The translations under genes were made by a program, and so were the position numbers. From NCBI RefSeq assembly GCF_026151205.1, contig NW_026971786.1, positions 1-61,149 on the forward strand: a stretch of 61,149 nt of DNA, in the 5' to 3' direction. The notes beneath the pieces were generated by a model. That model worked only from the letters and a program-made list of their open reading frames with translations. It did no database searches and was not told the origin of the DNA. The stretch comes from Bolinopsis microptera (taxonomy: Eukaryota; Ctenophora; Tentaculata; Lobata; Bolinopsidae). Shown here piece by piece: positions 1 through 17,987 of this stretch (the first letter of the stretch is position 1; every line of letters starts with the position of its first letter).

Positions 1-1136
1 CCTAAAAAAATTTTAAATCATACTTACGGGAAAGATTACTATTACCGTATATCCTTATTTGGGGACCCCAGGCTATTATAATGTTCTTTAAACACCAAAT
101 AGAGATTCGGCAGATGAACCGACTGAGCGGCGCCCAGTTTAGTTTATATCCATCCTATCTTCCAACAGCTTGACATAGCTCTCGTCTCAACATTGTAATG
201 ACTATAGTTGCACGTGACATGATTACAAGTCACCAGAGTTCTGCATAGTTGTATAGTCAGTGACCATGATTACAAGTCACAGAGGTCTGCAGAGTGCATA
301 GTCACGTGACTATGGTTACACTGTTACAGTTACCAGAGTTCTGCAGAGTGCATTAGACCATGATTACAAGTCACCAGAATTCTGCAGAGTGCATAGTCAC
401 GTGACCATGGTAACAGTCACAGAGTTCTGCTTAGTGTATAGTCACGTGACCATGGTTACAAGTCACCAGAGTTCTGCAGAGTGCATAGTCACGTAAACCG
501 GAAAGTGCTTATTTCCCGTCACATTGCCAGACATGAGAGACGGTCTTTACCGTAAAGAAGAAATACGGAAAAATGTGTCCTCAGTTCATCTTTTATAGAT
601 TGTAACTCTTATACAGACTTCTCTCCACGATATAATGTTCAACATTTTTTCTCTTATCCTTTATCATTCTGGTGACTGGTTTTAGTTCTACATTTTTATA
701 GCAACTAGATACTGATTCTAGATGTTATAGTTGCTATAATGGTATAGCCTATTGGGTATTACGTTTAAGAAATCCCTTCCTTCATTTCCACCGATGTGAC
801 TAAATAACCGCTTAATCATGATCAAACATTTTTATATACTTTTCGGCAATTGAATTTAAATCGTAATTTTGAGTGAGCTCGAATAATCTACAAGAAATTT
901 GCTGGGTTTTAAAACTATTTGACTTTAGAGAAAATTTTCCTCGATGTCGTATACCTAAGCGATTTTGTTTATTGCAGGCGGTTGTTGACTGTAATAGTCT
1001 TTGGTTAAATCTACGTTCAGGTTACCGTTAAATTACATTTTCATCAAACTAAAATTTATAATGATGATAAGGCGTCATAATTAATACCAGAACTCAGAAT
1101 TACAATTTCAAAGAACGTTCTCACTCCCAAAGGACC
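1..1136. repeat. LMX1 upstream flank with E-box-bearing repeats
   Basis: No coding region is recognised. From about 200 to 500 there are five or six imperfect copies of a roughly 50-bp unit that includes GTCACGTGACCATGG and CAGAGTTCTGCAGAGTGCAT. Each good copy contains the palindrome CACGTG. The rest (500-1136) is unique AT-rich sequence in which I see nothing. The position upstream of LMX1 makes this promoter or intergenic DNA, but I cannot identify a transcription start. Confidence 0.6.
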
Positions 1137-1283
1137 ATGGTGGAGAGCTCATCAGTTCACTCTACAGTAAAAGAAGAGTCAGACCAAGTCCCTAGACCCC
1201 TTCTAGATCACGTGCCAAGACCTTTAGATCACGTGCCAAGACCTTTAGATCACGTGCCAAGACCTTTAGATCACGTGGCCAAG
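1137..1283 (+). CDS. Candidate first coding exon of the LMX1 gene
   Basis: An ATG in a strong context (ACCATGG) opens 49 codons that begin MVESSSVHSTVKEESDQ and continue into four tandem V-P-R-P-L-D-H type heptapeptides. The tail runs into AAG|GTTTGT, which could be a 5' splice site. Splicing there would join phase 0 to the exon starting at 1773, which is also phase 0. The VKEE stretch resembles a sumoylation consensus. Against this, the repeats continue far beyond the putative exon and the donor is weak. The frame agreement is the main support; transcript data would be decisive. Confidence 0.3.
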
Positions 1284-1565
1284 GTTTGTTATTTTATTAC
1301 ATGCCAAGGTTTGTTATTTTTATTACATGCCAAGGTTGTTATTTTATTACATGCCAAGGTTTTTATTTTATGACGTGCCGAGGTTTGTTATTTTATTACA
1401 TGCCAAGGTTTGTTATTTTTATTACATGCCAAGGTTTTTATTTTATGACGTGCCGAGGTTTGTTATTTTATGACGTGCCGAGGTTTGTTATTTTATTACA
1501 TGCCAAGGTTTTTATTTTATCACGTGCCAAGACCTTTAGATTACGTGCCAAGGTTTGTTATTTTA
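1200..1565. repeat. Two interleaved minisatellites with CACGTG and CCAAGGTTTGTT units
   Basis: Units of AAGACCTTTAGATCACGTGCC (about 21 bp, four copies to 1280) give way to units of ATGCCAAGGTTTGTTATTTT (about 25 bp, about eleven variants to 1565). Both share the CACGTGCC/ATGCCAAGG core, so the second set probably derives from the first. The array falls in or just after the candidate first LMX1 exon. Confidence 0.85.
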
Positions 1566-1772
1566 CCTTATTAACAAAATGAGATTGAAATACTCGAAAA
1601 ATAATAAAAAATTCTAATGCGGGGAAACAGAAAATTCACGATCTAGAAGCTTTTAAAAAACCCAACTTTTTCCACTAACCCTTTCCCCTCAGCCCGCTAG
1701 ACCACGTGTCAAGACCACTGGTATGCAAGGCTACAGACCTTGTAATGTGCAATGTTCCTCCCAACTACCAAG

Positions 1773-9278
<7,506 letters not shown>

Positions 9279-10297
9279 TGGGCCTAAGCCCTAAAGTAAT
9301 TACTGTTTGGGACTAATGCATAATGGGCCTTATAGGGCCATAACATAACTCACATGGTCGTAATACGACCCCTATAATTTCACCTACCCGTACCGTGTGC
9401 TTACGCGTACTATGTGACGCTGTTGTTTGCCGCGGGCCGCCGTATGGCGGTCGTGCGAGAGGGCTTTAATTTTATTGGGTTTATTGACGGATGATACTGA
9501 TAGTTTTAATTTCTTCGAAACCAGAGGCACTGGCAAGTGCTATGAAGTAGCGGGAGCCGGGTCAGTCCATTAACAAATAACGATGGACAATCTGGTATAT
9601 AGAGCAATCTGAATCATGTAATTTTAATTTTATGATACGCAGAACTTGGAACTGGTGAAACTGAATTGATTTCCTGTTTGGTTGTTCGCTGTTCATGCAG
9701 CTCACGTCATGGAGCTATACACTTAGACTTATTGATCGCAATGCAAGTTTTAGTGTTGAAGTAGAAAATAAGAACCGTTTTGTGCTGTTGTCTATTTAAT
9801 TAATTTAGTGATTAATTATTTTGATGTTTGTTGGCTGACTACGGAAATTATCAATATGAATACAGCCCTTCCTGACTGAATTTTGTTGATATATTGTTCC
9901 GCTAATTGTGTTTTCCAATACTTTGTAATTGTTCTAATATAAATGATTAACGATTATTTCCAAATATTTTGTTGTAAATTGGTTCGGCAAGATTTTGACA
10001 ACACTCTGCAGGGGCAGGTAGACGTCTAGCAATATTTTGCACAAACAAATGAAACACTTCCTTTCAATCACATTAAAATCACAATAAGTTAACTATCGAC
10101 GATACAGATCTCAGTGTATACTACTTTAGCATAAACGCCATGACATGAGTATGACACTTCATTTAAGTCAAAAGCGAACATTTTCGGTATAAATAGCGAA
10201 ACTCAAAAAATTCCATTCAACTCATTTTCCGAGTCTCTTTGATATGGTATAGTTTCAGAATTGTGTGACGAGCACTACGATATAACAGTACAATTAT
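9279..10297. other. 3' flank of LMX1 with a dispersed repeat copy
   Basis: Probably 3' UTR followed by intergenic DNA. At about 9475-9600 the text TTGACGGATGATACT through TTTCTTCGAA and AAGTGCTATGAAGTAGCG is recognisably shared with 55190-55300, so an interspersed repeat lies here. Otherwise I see no gene. Confidence 0.5.
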
Positions 10298-10951
10298 TTA
10301 ACCGAAAATAACAATCAAATGGCTTTCAGATCTCTTAAAATGGTACTACGAGGGTCTGGAAAAAGTTGAAGTCCATTTTATGATGCGATCGAGAACTGAA
10401 CCTGGTTCTAGCTATGGCTGTTGCAGCAACAGTATTAAACCTAAGTAAAAATAGCTACTGAGCGCAACAGGATTTGCTCGAGTCTAAAGATGAAACTGGA
10501 AATGCATACAAAAATAAAAATAAATCGCTTATAATTATAAATAATCACCAACATACTAAAATCCAAACATTTGTTTCCACTAACTTTCAACTTTCAATCT
10601 TTAATATCCGAACATTCCTAAAATTTCTTCCTTCAACATAATTCGTATTATTTAGTAGTAGAGCCTCAATAGGATATTACACAATATACATTTTAATGAA
10701 CATAGATCGGTTACTATACCAACTAGTGTAACATTTTCTGATGTAAAGTTTATTTTTTCTAGACTATTCTTGCTCAAATAACGCATAATATAAAAACAGT
10801 ACCATCTGTAACCCGATGTTTACGAAGCAGATAAAAATGTCTATTAGTTAATATCAAACAATTTCTTTCTGCTTTAGCGTATAAAAACAACTTAATTTGG
10901 CGCCCCACAAGGCTTTCAATATGAAACATTACTTGAAAAGAAAAACCTAGT
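10298..10951 (+). repeat. 654-bp direct repeat, copy 1
   Basis: It runs from TTAACCGAAAATAAC to AAAAACCTAGT and looks identical to 14066-14719 on reading line against line. It contains no coding region that I recognise. The two copies flank the palindromic block 10954-14068, an arrangement unlike an ordinary short target-site duplication. Confidence 0.93.
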
Positions 10952-10953
10952 AG

Positions 10954-11944
10954 TAAGGGGAAAAGTGGTCGATTTAAGGGTTCCGTTGGATTTAAATGTT
11001 CACAAGGATTTAGCAACGGAATATGGTAGTTAGAACCCCTACGAACATAATTAGACTTGTCACCAATTTTGTATCTCGACAGAAACACCACTTTTTACCA
11101 CTTTTTACCACCTTTGTACCACCTTTCTAGTTTGCCAAATATCTTTAGTTGTGAACGTCGTAGAAGGCTGGAAATTAACCTAGAATGTTTATCTTATCAA
11201 GGAGTAAAACTTTTGTACGAAAAATTTGTACATTGGACAATCAGCTAATTGGATAATTACTAATTAGTTAATTACCAAAAAAAGTGAAAATTTTTTATTG
11301 GCTCAAAATGATTAAAATCGTTTGAAACACGGAGAAATGTAGTTTTTAGAAAAACTTCAAAACTTTTTCACTTACAAATTTTTTTTGAGACTTGGAAAAA
11401 TTTCGAAAATTTGAAAAAAAAAATTTCCGCCAAAAGTGATCGAATTGCATAAAACGTGGATAAAAATGCTTTGCAGAAAAACTTCGAACATTTTTAGATT
11501 GGGGAATACTAAAAACAAAAGGACCGTTTAAGATCGAACCGATTTTACCTGCTGTATACTATCATTTTATTGATTTCAATGATCAAAACCTCTCTGTACC
11601 GTCAATCTTGCCAATCTACACCGGGTATCTGAATGTACCGGACCTCATCTTTGCCTCTATAATAATTAGACCCAGTTGTGCAAGAAATGCGATTTCTCAC
11701 AGGGGCTTCTTTTAACTGTGCACCTTTTGTCACTCTCGCAAGAGGCCTGGAATAATTATAGGGGGTATAGGAAGTGTAAATATACCTTCCATCATCCACT
11801 GTGGCTTTTTTGTGTTGTGAATGCACATGCCGCTTCGTTTGCTATGCAAGATACCTCGAATAACCCCCATATGTCATTGCCAGGGTCGGGATAGAGCTGG
11901 AGATAGCATTGAGAGTTGCTAGAAATAACTAGACTTAGAATAAA
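10954..11944. repeat. Left arm of a ~3.1-kb imperfect palindrome
   Basis: It is the reverse complement of 12924-14068 with scattered substitutions and indels. It begins AAGGGGAAAAGTGG and ends AGACTTAGAATAAA. The right arm carries about 150 extra bases around 13350-13500. The divergence between arms argues that both are real, not a read-through hairpin artefact. It carries the small ORF at 11602-11826. Confidence 0.92.
11602..11826 (-). CDS. Small ORF in left palindrome arm (74 aa, function unknown)
   Basis: Codons from MHSQHKKATVDDGRYIY to a C-terminal IQIPGVDWQD. It is repeated in the right arm (12999-13268), where the last 59 codons match almost residue for residue, including PLARVTKGAQ and CTTGSNYYRGK. 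Differences such as D/E and S/T inside this stretch look like conservative coding changes. The segment is Tyr/Pro/Arg-rich, with no signal peptide or membrane segment. I do not recognise the family; it may be an exon of a captured host gene or of a transposon. Confidence 0.4.
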   Translation of the reverse strand: MHSQHKKATVDDGRYIYTSYTPYNYSRPLARVTKGAQLKEAPVRNRISCTTGSNYYRGKDEVRYIQIPGVDWQD

Positions 11945-12002
11945 GTCTAGCTATCAGATTATGATGAAAGGCTGTTAAGCTTAGGGGTTAAGCTTAGGGG
12001 TA

Positions 12003-12475
12003 GGCGACAATTGACCCCCCGACAATTGACCCCCGACAATTGACCTCCGACAATTGACCCCCGGAAATATAATTTAATACAATTAATCCTGACCCTGACC
12101 CTGACCCTGACCCTGACCCTGACCCTGACCCTGACCCTGACCCTGACCCTGACCCTGACCCTGACCCTGACCCTGACCCTGACCCTGACCCTGACCCTGA
12201 CCCTGACCCTGACCCTGACCCTGACCCTGACCCTGACCCTGACCCAGGACCCTGACCCTGACCCTGACCCTGACCCTGACCCTGACCCTGACCCTGACCC
12301 TGACCCTGACCCTGACCCTGACCCAGGACCCTGACCCGATCAATTGACTCCAGTGTAATTACATGGGGGGTCAATTGTCGTACTAAGCCCTAGATTTTGC
12401 GACATTTGACGCCAGTGTAATTTCATAGGGGGTCAATTGTCGGGGGGTCAATTGTTAGGGGGTCAATTGTCGCGG
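12003..12475. mobile_element. Small inverted-repeat element made of GACAATTGACCCC iterons
   Basis: The left end has four tandem CGACAATTGACCCCC-type iterons (12003-12062). The right end has the same motif inverted: one copy near 12365 and three at 12428-12475. The termini read GCGACAATTGACC and GGTCAATTGTCGC. The middle is the TCAGGG array. No coding capacity is seen, so it is a non-autonomous element; iterated termini suggest a protein that binds several sites. Confidence 0.75.
12087..12338. repeat. (TCAGGG)n hexamer array, about 41 copies
   Basis: On the + strand it reads CCCTGA repeated, with two interruptions CCCAGGACCCTGA near 12241 and 12321. TCAGGG is a known variant of the animal telomere hexamer TTAGGG, but here it is internal to a small transposon, so a telomeric origin is not shown. 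The poly-GS and poly-GQ open frames over it are low-complexity artefacts. Confidence 0.95.
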
Positions 12476-12484
12476 TACAAAGCT

Positions 12485-12809
12485 CAGGACGGTGATCTTG
12501 ATAGGTCGGATAGCTGTACCTGATTGGTTCCAGCCCACCGTGTCGCTTGGAATTAAGTCATCACCCCACCTCTTCCAAAAATGCGGTTACCAGAGCAGGA
12601 AACTCTTCTTCCTCCTCTTCTTTCAACCCAAACACAATCAGGTTCCTGCTCCTCTCCTCCTCTGCAGCCAGAAATCTTATCTCCTTCTTCGGCGTTTTAC
12701 TGTTGCAGACTGTATCACTTGCACTGTTCTTTTGCAGTACTCCTGCACTGTTACACTGTAGCTCTGTGTCCCTGACTCCACCGTGGTTTGCACTGCCCCT
12801 AAACTGCAA
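12485..12809 (-). pseudogene. LINE ORF1-like remnant
   Basis: On the minus strand the frame reads RSRNLIVFGLKEEE, followed by an acidic stretch and later a segment ending RPIKITVLS. This layout (R-N-hydrophobic-x-x-x-G-L followed by R-P-I/L-K) is typical of the RRM-like region of non-LTR retrotransposon ORF1 proteins. No reverse transcriptase is next to it, so it is a fragment. It sits in the loop of the big palindrome. Confidence 0.5.
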
Positions 12810-12923
12810 TCTTAAGTAACTTTAGTTCCGGCACTCTTTGGCCATTAAAATAACCAACTCCAATGAAACCCCGTGTAGCTACGTTCTGCTACCTCCATGC
12901 TAGCACCACCCAGCTACCACCAG

Positions 12924-14068
12924 TTTATTCTAAGTCTAGCTATTTCTAGCAACCTCTCAATGCTATCTCCAGCTCTATCCCGACCCTGGCAATGACATAT
13001 GGGGGTTATTCGAGGTATCTTGCATAGCAAACGAAGCGGCATGTGCATTCACAACACAAAAAAGCCACAGTGGATGATGGAAGGTATATTTACACTTCCT
13101 ATACCCCCCTATAATTATACCAGGCCTCTTGCGAGAGTGACAAAAGGTGCACAGTTAAAAGAAGCCCCTGTGAGAAATCGCATTTCTTGCACAACTGGGT
13201 CTAATTATTATAGAGGCAAAGAAGAGGTCCGGTACATTCAGATACCCGGTGTAGATTGGCAAGATTGACGGTACAGAGAGGTTTTGATCATTGAAATCAA
13301 TAAAATGATAGTATACAGCAGGTAAAATCGGTTCGATCTTAAACGGTCCTTTTGTGCTGTTTCTTTATGTGGAATTTGATAAAGCTGTATTGTAATTAGT
13401 TATGAAACTCTAATATTGTGTGGTTAACGTTTTTCAGGTTCAGCCCTTTCCGCTAAGCTATTCCTAATTACTAAAATATGCCGAGATTTACTGAACTCCA
13501 ACTTCAAATATTGATGATTTTAGTATTCCCCAATCTAAAAAGGTTCGAAGTTTTTCTGCAAAGCATTTTTATCCACGTTTCATGCAATTCGATCACTTTT
13601 GGCGGAAAAATTTTTTTTCAAATTTTCGAAATTTTTCCAAGTCTCGAAAAAAATTTGTAAGTGAAAAAGTTTTGAAGTTTTTCTAAAAACTACATTTCTC
13701 CGTGTTTCAAACGATTTTAATCATTTTTAGCCAATAAAAATTTTTCACTTTTTTTGGTAATTAACTAATTGGTAATTATCCAATTAGCTGATTGTCCAAT
13801 GTAAAAATTTTTCTTATAAAAGTTTTACTCCTTGATAAGATAAACATTCTAGGTTAATTTCCAGCCTTCTACGACGTTCACAACTAAAGATATTCGGCAA
13901 ACCAGAAAGGTGGTACAAAGGTGGTAAAAAGTGGTAAAAAGTGGTGTTTCTGTCGAGATACAAAATTGGTGACAAGTCTAATTATGTTCGTAGGGGTTTT
14001 AACTACCATATTCCGTTGCTAAATCCTTGTGAACATTTAAATCCAACGGAATGCCACTTTTCCCCTTA
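12924..14068. repeat. Right arm of the ~3.1-kb palindrome
   Basis: Reverse complement of 10954-11944, ending CCACTTTTCCCCTTAA. It holds about 150 bases absent from the left arm (roughly 13350-13500). It abuts the second 654-bp direct repeat with only a few bases of overlap. Confidence 0.92.
12999..13268 (+). CDS. Small ORF in right palindrome arm (89 aa, function unknown)
   Basis: It shares its last 59 codons with the ORF at 11602-11826. Upstream the two differ in frame because the run of C after CCTATA has six bases here and five in the left arm. The frame of the left copy is therefore probably the original and this N-terminus is shifted. The C-terminus IQIPGVDWQD is identical in both. No recognised domain. 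Confidence 0.4.
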   Translation: MGVIRGILHSKRSGMCIHNTKKPQWMMEGIFTLPIPPYNYTRPLARVTKGAQLKEAPVRNRISCTTGSNYYRGKEEVRYIQIPGVDWQD

Positions 14069-14719
14069 ACCGAAAATAACAATCAAATGGCTTTCAGATC
14101 TCTTAAAATGGTACTACGAGGGTCTGGAAAAAGTTGAAGTCCATTTTATGATGCGATCGAGAACTGAACCTGGTTCTAGCTATGGCTGTTGCAGCAACAG
14201 TATTAAACCTAAGTAAAAATAGCTACTGAGCGCAACAGGATTTGCTCGAGTCTAAAGATGAAACTGGAAATGCATACAAAAATAAAAATAAATCGCTTAT
14301 AATTATAAATAATCACCAACATACTAAAATCCAAACATTTGTTTCCACTAACTTTCAACTTTCAATCTTTAATATCCGAACATTCCTAAAATTTCTTCCT
14401 TCAACATAATTCGTATTATTTAGTAGTAGAGCCTCAATAGGATATTACACAATATACATTTTAATGAACATAGATCGGTTACTATACCAACTAGTGTAAC
14501 ATTTTCTGATGTAAAGTTTATTTTTTCTAGACTATTCTTGCTCAAATAACGCATAATATAAAAACAGTACCATCTGTAACCCGATGTTTACGAAGCAGAT
14601 AAAAATGTCTATTAGTTAATATCAAACAATTTCTTTCTGCTTTAGCGTATAAAAACAACTTAATTTGGCGCCCCACAAGGCTTTCAATATGAAACATTAC
14701 TTGAAAAGAAAAACCTAGT
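14066..14719 (+). repeat. 654-bp direct repeat, copy 2
   Basis: Second copy of 10298-10951, apparently identical. It is followed by unrelated sequence (CATCGTATCC). With copy 1 it brackets the palindrome as direct repeats. Confidence 0.93.
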
Positions 14720-15128
14720 CATCGTATCCAACTTACTAAAACCTGTAATATCGCATCTTAAATTATGCACTGTAAATCATAGAGCATCGTAAATTATGCT
14801 GCTGTTAATTATTTCCATTGCACAGTAATAACGTGGCGTTACTCCCACCCTTGCAGTTTGCACGTGCAGCCATTGCGCGGCTTAATAACAGTGGCGCGAC
14901 GCGAAACCACGGTTACTACATTAATACATGAATACAACGGTTAATAGCTGGCGATCAAGCCGTCCCGCTAATTGGATCAACTGAAAAATTATCTAGTCAT
15001 CAGAATCAGTGCCTGGTTACTGTGGCGTTAACGTGGTTACCATGGTTACTGTGGCGTTACCATGGTTACTGTGGCGTTACTTCGGTTACCATGGTTACCA
15101 TGGTTGCTGTGGCGATACCGCGGTTACA
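14720..15128. repeat. Short intergenic stretch with GGTTACTGTGGCGTTACCAT repeats
   Basis: Between the direct repeat and the carrier gene. At 15010-15115 a 20-bp GTTACCATGGTTACTGTGGC type repeat occurs about five times and stops about 15 bp past the carrier stop codon. Otherwise no gene. Confidence 0.7.
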
Positions 15129-17987
15129 TTAATACGACTCGTAGCCAGATATAACAGTGTTCATGTAGTCGAAGACGGTGAAGCTGATGCTGGATGCTAG
15201 GGGTCCCTTCAAGAAATTCAGGCTCAGTCCTTTGTAGAGACCACGCTTTATTCCTTCGTTCTGGTAAATGTGTGACAGTGTACCCCTGTAGAAAGTTATT
15301 AATAGGTTTTGTTAATAGTTATACATGTTTAAATATTGACTACTGATGCGCTCGGGTACAAAATTAAAGTGGAAATCAATGGAAATGTGTTCATGTAACA
15401 GGAAAATGAAGATAAGTGAAAGAGGTAGGGAAATGAAAGTGAAAGAGAAACTGAACTCATACCTCATAGTGCTGTAACGTTCCAGATGATCCCCCTTGAT
15501 ACCGCCAGTCTGCATACGACGCCGTGTTACGTCCAGAGGGTAGGAAATACTCTGACCACACAGCCCTGCAAACCCTCCGTATAGGAGGCGGTGCTCGGTG
15601 AGTAAACCGTCTGATGAACCTAATCGGGGGGAGGTGGTTATTTGGTGGTTCAGGGCAAATTAACAGGGCTAGTTGCTATATTATACACTTTGAACATATG
15701 TAGACTGTAGAATATAGTAGTACATAGTATCAAATAACTCTATTTAAAGAAGATTGTATTTATATAAACTGTTAAAGTTCGCTCCCCCACCCCATAACTC
15801 AAGCACAGGCAACTTACTGTTCGAGTGTTTCTGAAAAACAACCTGATCTGCGCTGTGATACTCACTTAGAGGGTTAATGTTCTTCAAGGTTCCGAACACG
15901 TAGAAACTGGTCCCCCCGTACACAGAGACCCCTATCAGTGTTGGAGCTAGCCCCCTGAACAGTGCATTCTTTACATTCTTTACATTTCTTTACATGTTAA
16001 AACTACGAACCTTTGGATAACCATGACTTTTAGACATTTACTTTAATAGCAATACGACATTATTCCATCAAATAATCATGCTGTCTTCTTCATGAGAGAT
16101 ATGTATCTAGTCGGCACTATGAAATTGTAAATAGTTAGATAAAGCAAATGTTCCTTTTCTCTAATAATTGATGATCCTACCTGTACAAAGACGAGACTCC
16201 TTCCGTTTTCAGAATATACTTCAGACTCTGTAAAATACTAACATACTCGCTTTTAACAGCCATTCTAGCCCTCAAAACCTGTTAAATCAGTGTGATATCA
16301 CGTATTTAACACAGAGAAAATAAGACAACAACATTTTATATTTTCACAAATTGACAAAAACATGCTGAGAACAAAAACTCTAAAAACTGAGAGGAGAGGA
16401 AATACCTCGAGGCCGTAGGTGGAGAAACTAGCGGTTAACCCAGCCATGCTGCCAGAACAGAACCGGTATACGTGGGACAGTTTGCCGTCTGGATCTTTTC
16501 TTTTGAAGTAATCTTTGTAAGATTCGTTTGACATGTAAGTTATTGCTGCATAGGGTACAATCCGTACCATCGTGGCGCTGTTACCTAAAGTTATATTTAG
16601 TTATTTTTATTAACTACATTATTATACTACAGGGTGGGCCAAAAGTCAGTACCCATACGTTGGCCTTTATAGCTCAGTCACTGAGTGCCCAATTTAAATA
16701 CTTCCTTCTGGTATGACTTAGTACCACCACTGGTTCGAGGAATTTGTCAACTCGAAAAATATTCGCCTTCGTTTTTTTCAAATGGAGGTTCATTTTAACA
16801 TTTATTTGATAGTTTGGATGGTCAGATCAAGCTAAATATTATTGAATTGTGTTTGGCCATTCGAATTACGTTTGTCCTGAAAGAATTAGAACTGTAGCTT
16901 CTCAGATGATCGAGATATGAAGCTTAACAAGTTTATTCATTATGTGTGATCAGGTGATTGGTTTACCTAATCACATGATAAGGTGACCCCGTTAACTACC
17001 CCGTTAAACATTATGGGAATTGTTCAGGGTGCCCAATTAAGGTGTCGTGTCACGGTGTCACATAATCACCCAGTCAATTTTGTTAACGAGATTTAGAAAA
17101 TGCTTGATAACTTCGTCATTTCTAATCAGTTTTGCCTCATGTTTTCAGATCATATGCAACATTTGATAATCTACCGTCTCTGAAAAAAATTAGTCGTTGA
17201 GCATGTCCAGAGAAAACAATATAGGTGTTTTAATATTGAATGGGCGTGGTCTAAAATATTCGAATTTCCAAATTTTGACAACAGGATCCTCGAACCAGTA
17301 AGTACAGTATGCCATATGCAAAGCAACAGCTCTCAAATATAAAACACGGCGGAGCTATTAAGGCCAACGTATGGGTACTGACTTTTGGCCCACCCTGTAT
17401 TATATTTAGTTATTACTGGAATATTACAGTGTAGAAAATGTAAAGCTCAAAGACATTTTACTGGGAGAATGGTGAGAAATAAATCAGGTTGTATGTTAGT
17501 TACACAATTTCAAATGTTAGCCATTAAAACTTCGAGCTGGACCTCGAGCTGCCACCCAAAATACCAAAGTAAAACTCTTCAGAATTACTTAAGTTGTGAA
17601 AATGTAATTTTACCTTTCCACATCATGGTGACTCCATTTTCCCGAACGGTGGACGCTAAAAACTGGACACATTTTCGGTATGAAAATGATTTTTTAGAAG
17701 ATACCTGGAGAGTAAAGGTAAAACAAACCAAAATATATGTTAAAGGCTAACATTATCAACAGAGATAATAAACAATAATCTAATAGAAAATACACAACAA
17801 GACTTTGAAATTTAAATATTCAAAGGCAGAAAACGGGGAACAAGGCAAACTTTAAACTCACCTGAAATACGATTTTGGCCCTATCAAGTGGTGCGATGGT
17901 TGTTTTAGCGACAGCCCCCGCCGTTGCCCCCGAGACGAAATTGCCAAGTATCTCTTGGTACGTCCGTGCTCGGGGCTGTGGACCCAT
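15129..17987 (-). CDS. SLC25A42: SLC25A42-like mitochondrial carrier (exons 17862-17987, 17614-17704, 16406-16584, 16181-16278, 15866-15954, 15463-15619, 15129-15285)
   Basis: An inner mitochondrial membrane carrier of 298 aa with the three-repeat SLC25 architecture. SLC25A42 proteins exchange coenzyme A for adenine nucleotides, which feeds matrix CoA pools. Repeat 1 has [10 protein letters not shown], followed by the VSSKKSFS and [17 protein letters not shown] region typical of SLC25A42 and its SLC25A16 relatives. Repeat 3 has [15 protein letters not shown] and ends in [20 protein letters not shown]. All seven exons join by GT-AG introns in matching phase without a stop. The start ATG is preceded in frame by TAA two codons upstream, which fixes it. 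Oddity: the repeat 2 signature reads TYGLEVLRARM, with Gly where the near-invariant Pro belongs and Glu for Asp. A MITE sits in intron 2. It lies tail-to-head downstream of muskelin, both on the minus strand. Confidence 0.9.
16628..17399. mobile_element. TA-flanked MITE (Tc1/mariner-type ends), 768 bp
   Basis: Inverted ends CAGGGTGGGCCAAAAGTCAG at 16630 and its complement ending 17397, matching for at least 38 bp, with TA on each side (16628-16629 and 17398-17399). No transposase is seen, so it is non-autonomous. It lies in intron 2 of the carrier gene. Confidence 0.92.

Noticed and set aside
12087-12338. Chromosome-end telomere
   Set aside because: The array is TCAGGG, not TTAGGG, is only about 250 bp, and is enclosed by inverted iterons with genes on both sides.
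11994-12374. Gly-Gln / Gly-Ser repeat proteins on the minus strand
   Set aside because: Generated entirely by the TCAGGG hexamer array; no start context or flanking domain.
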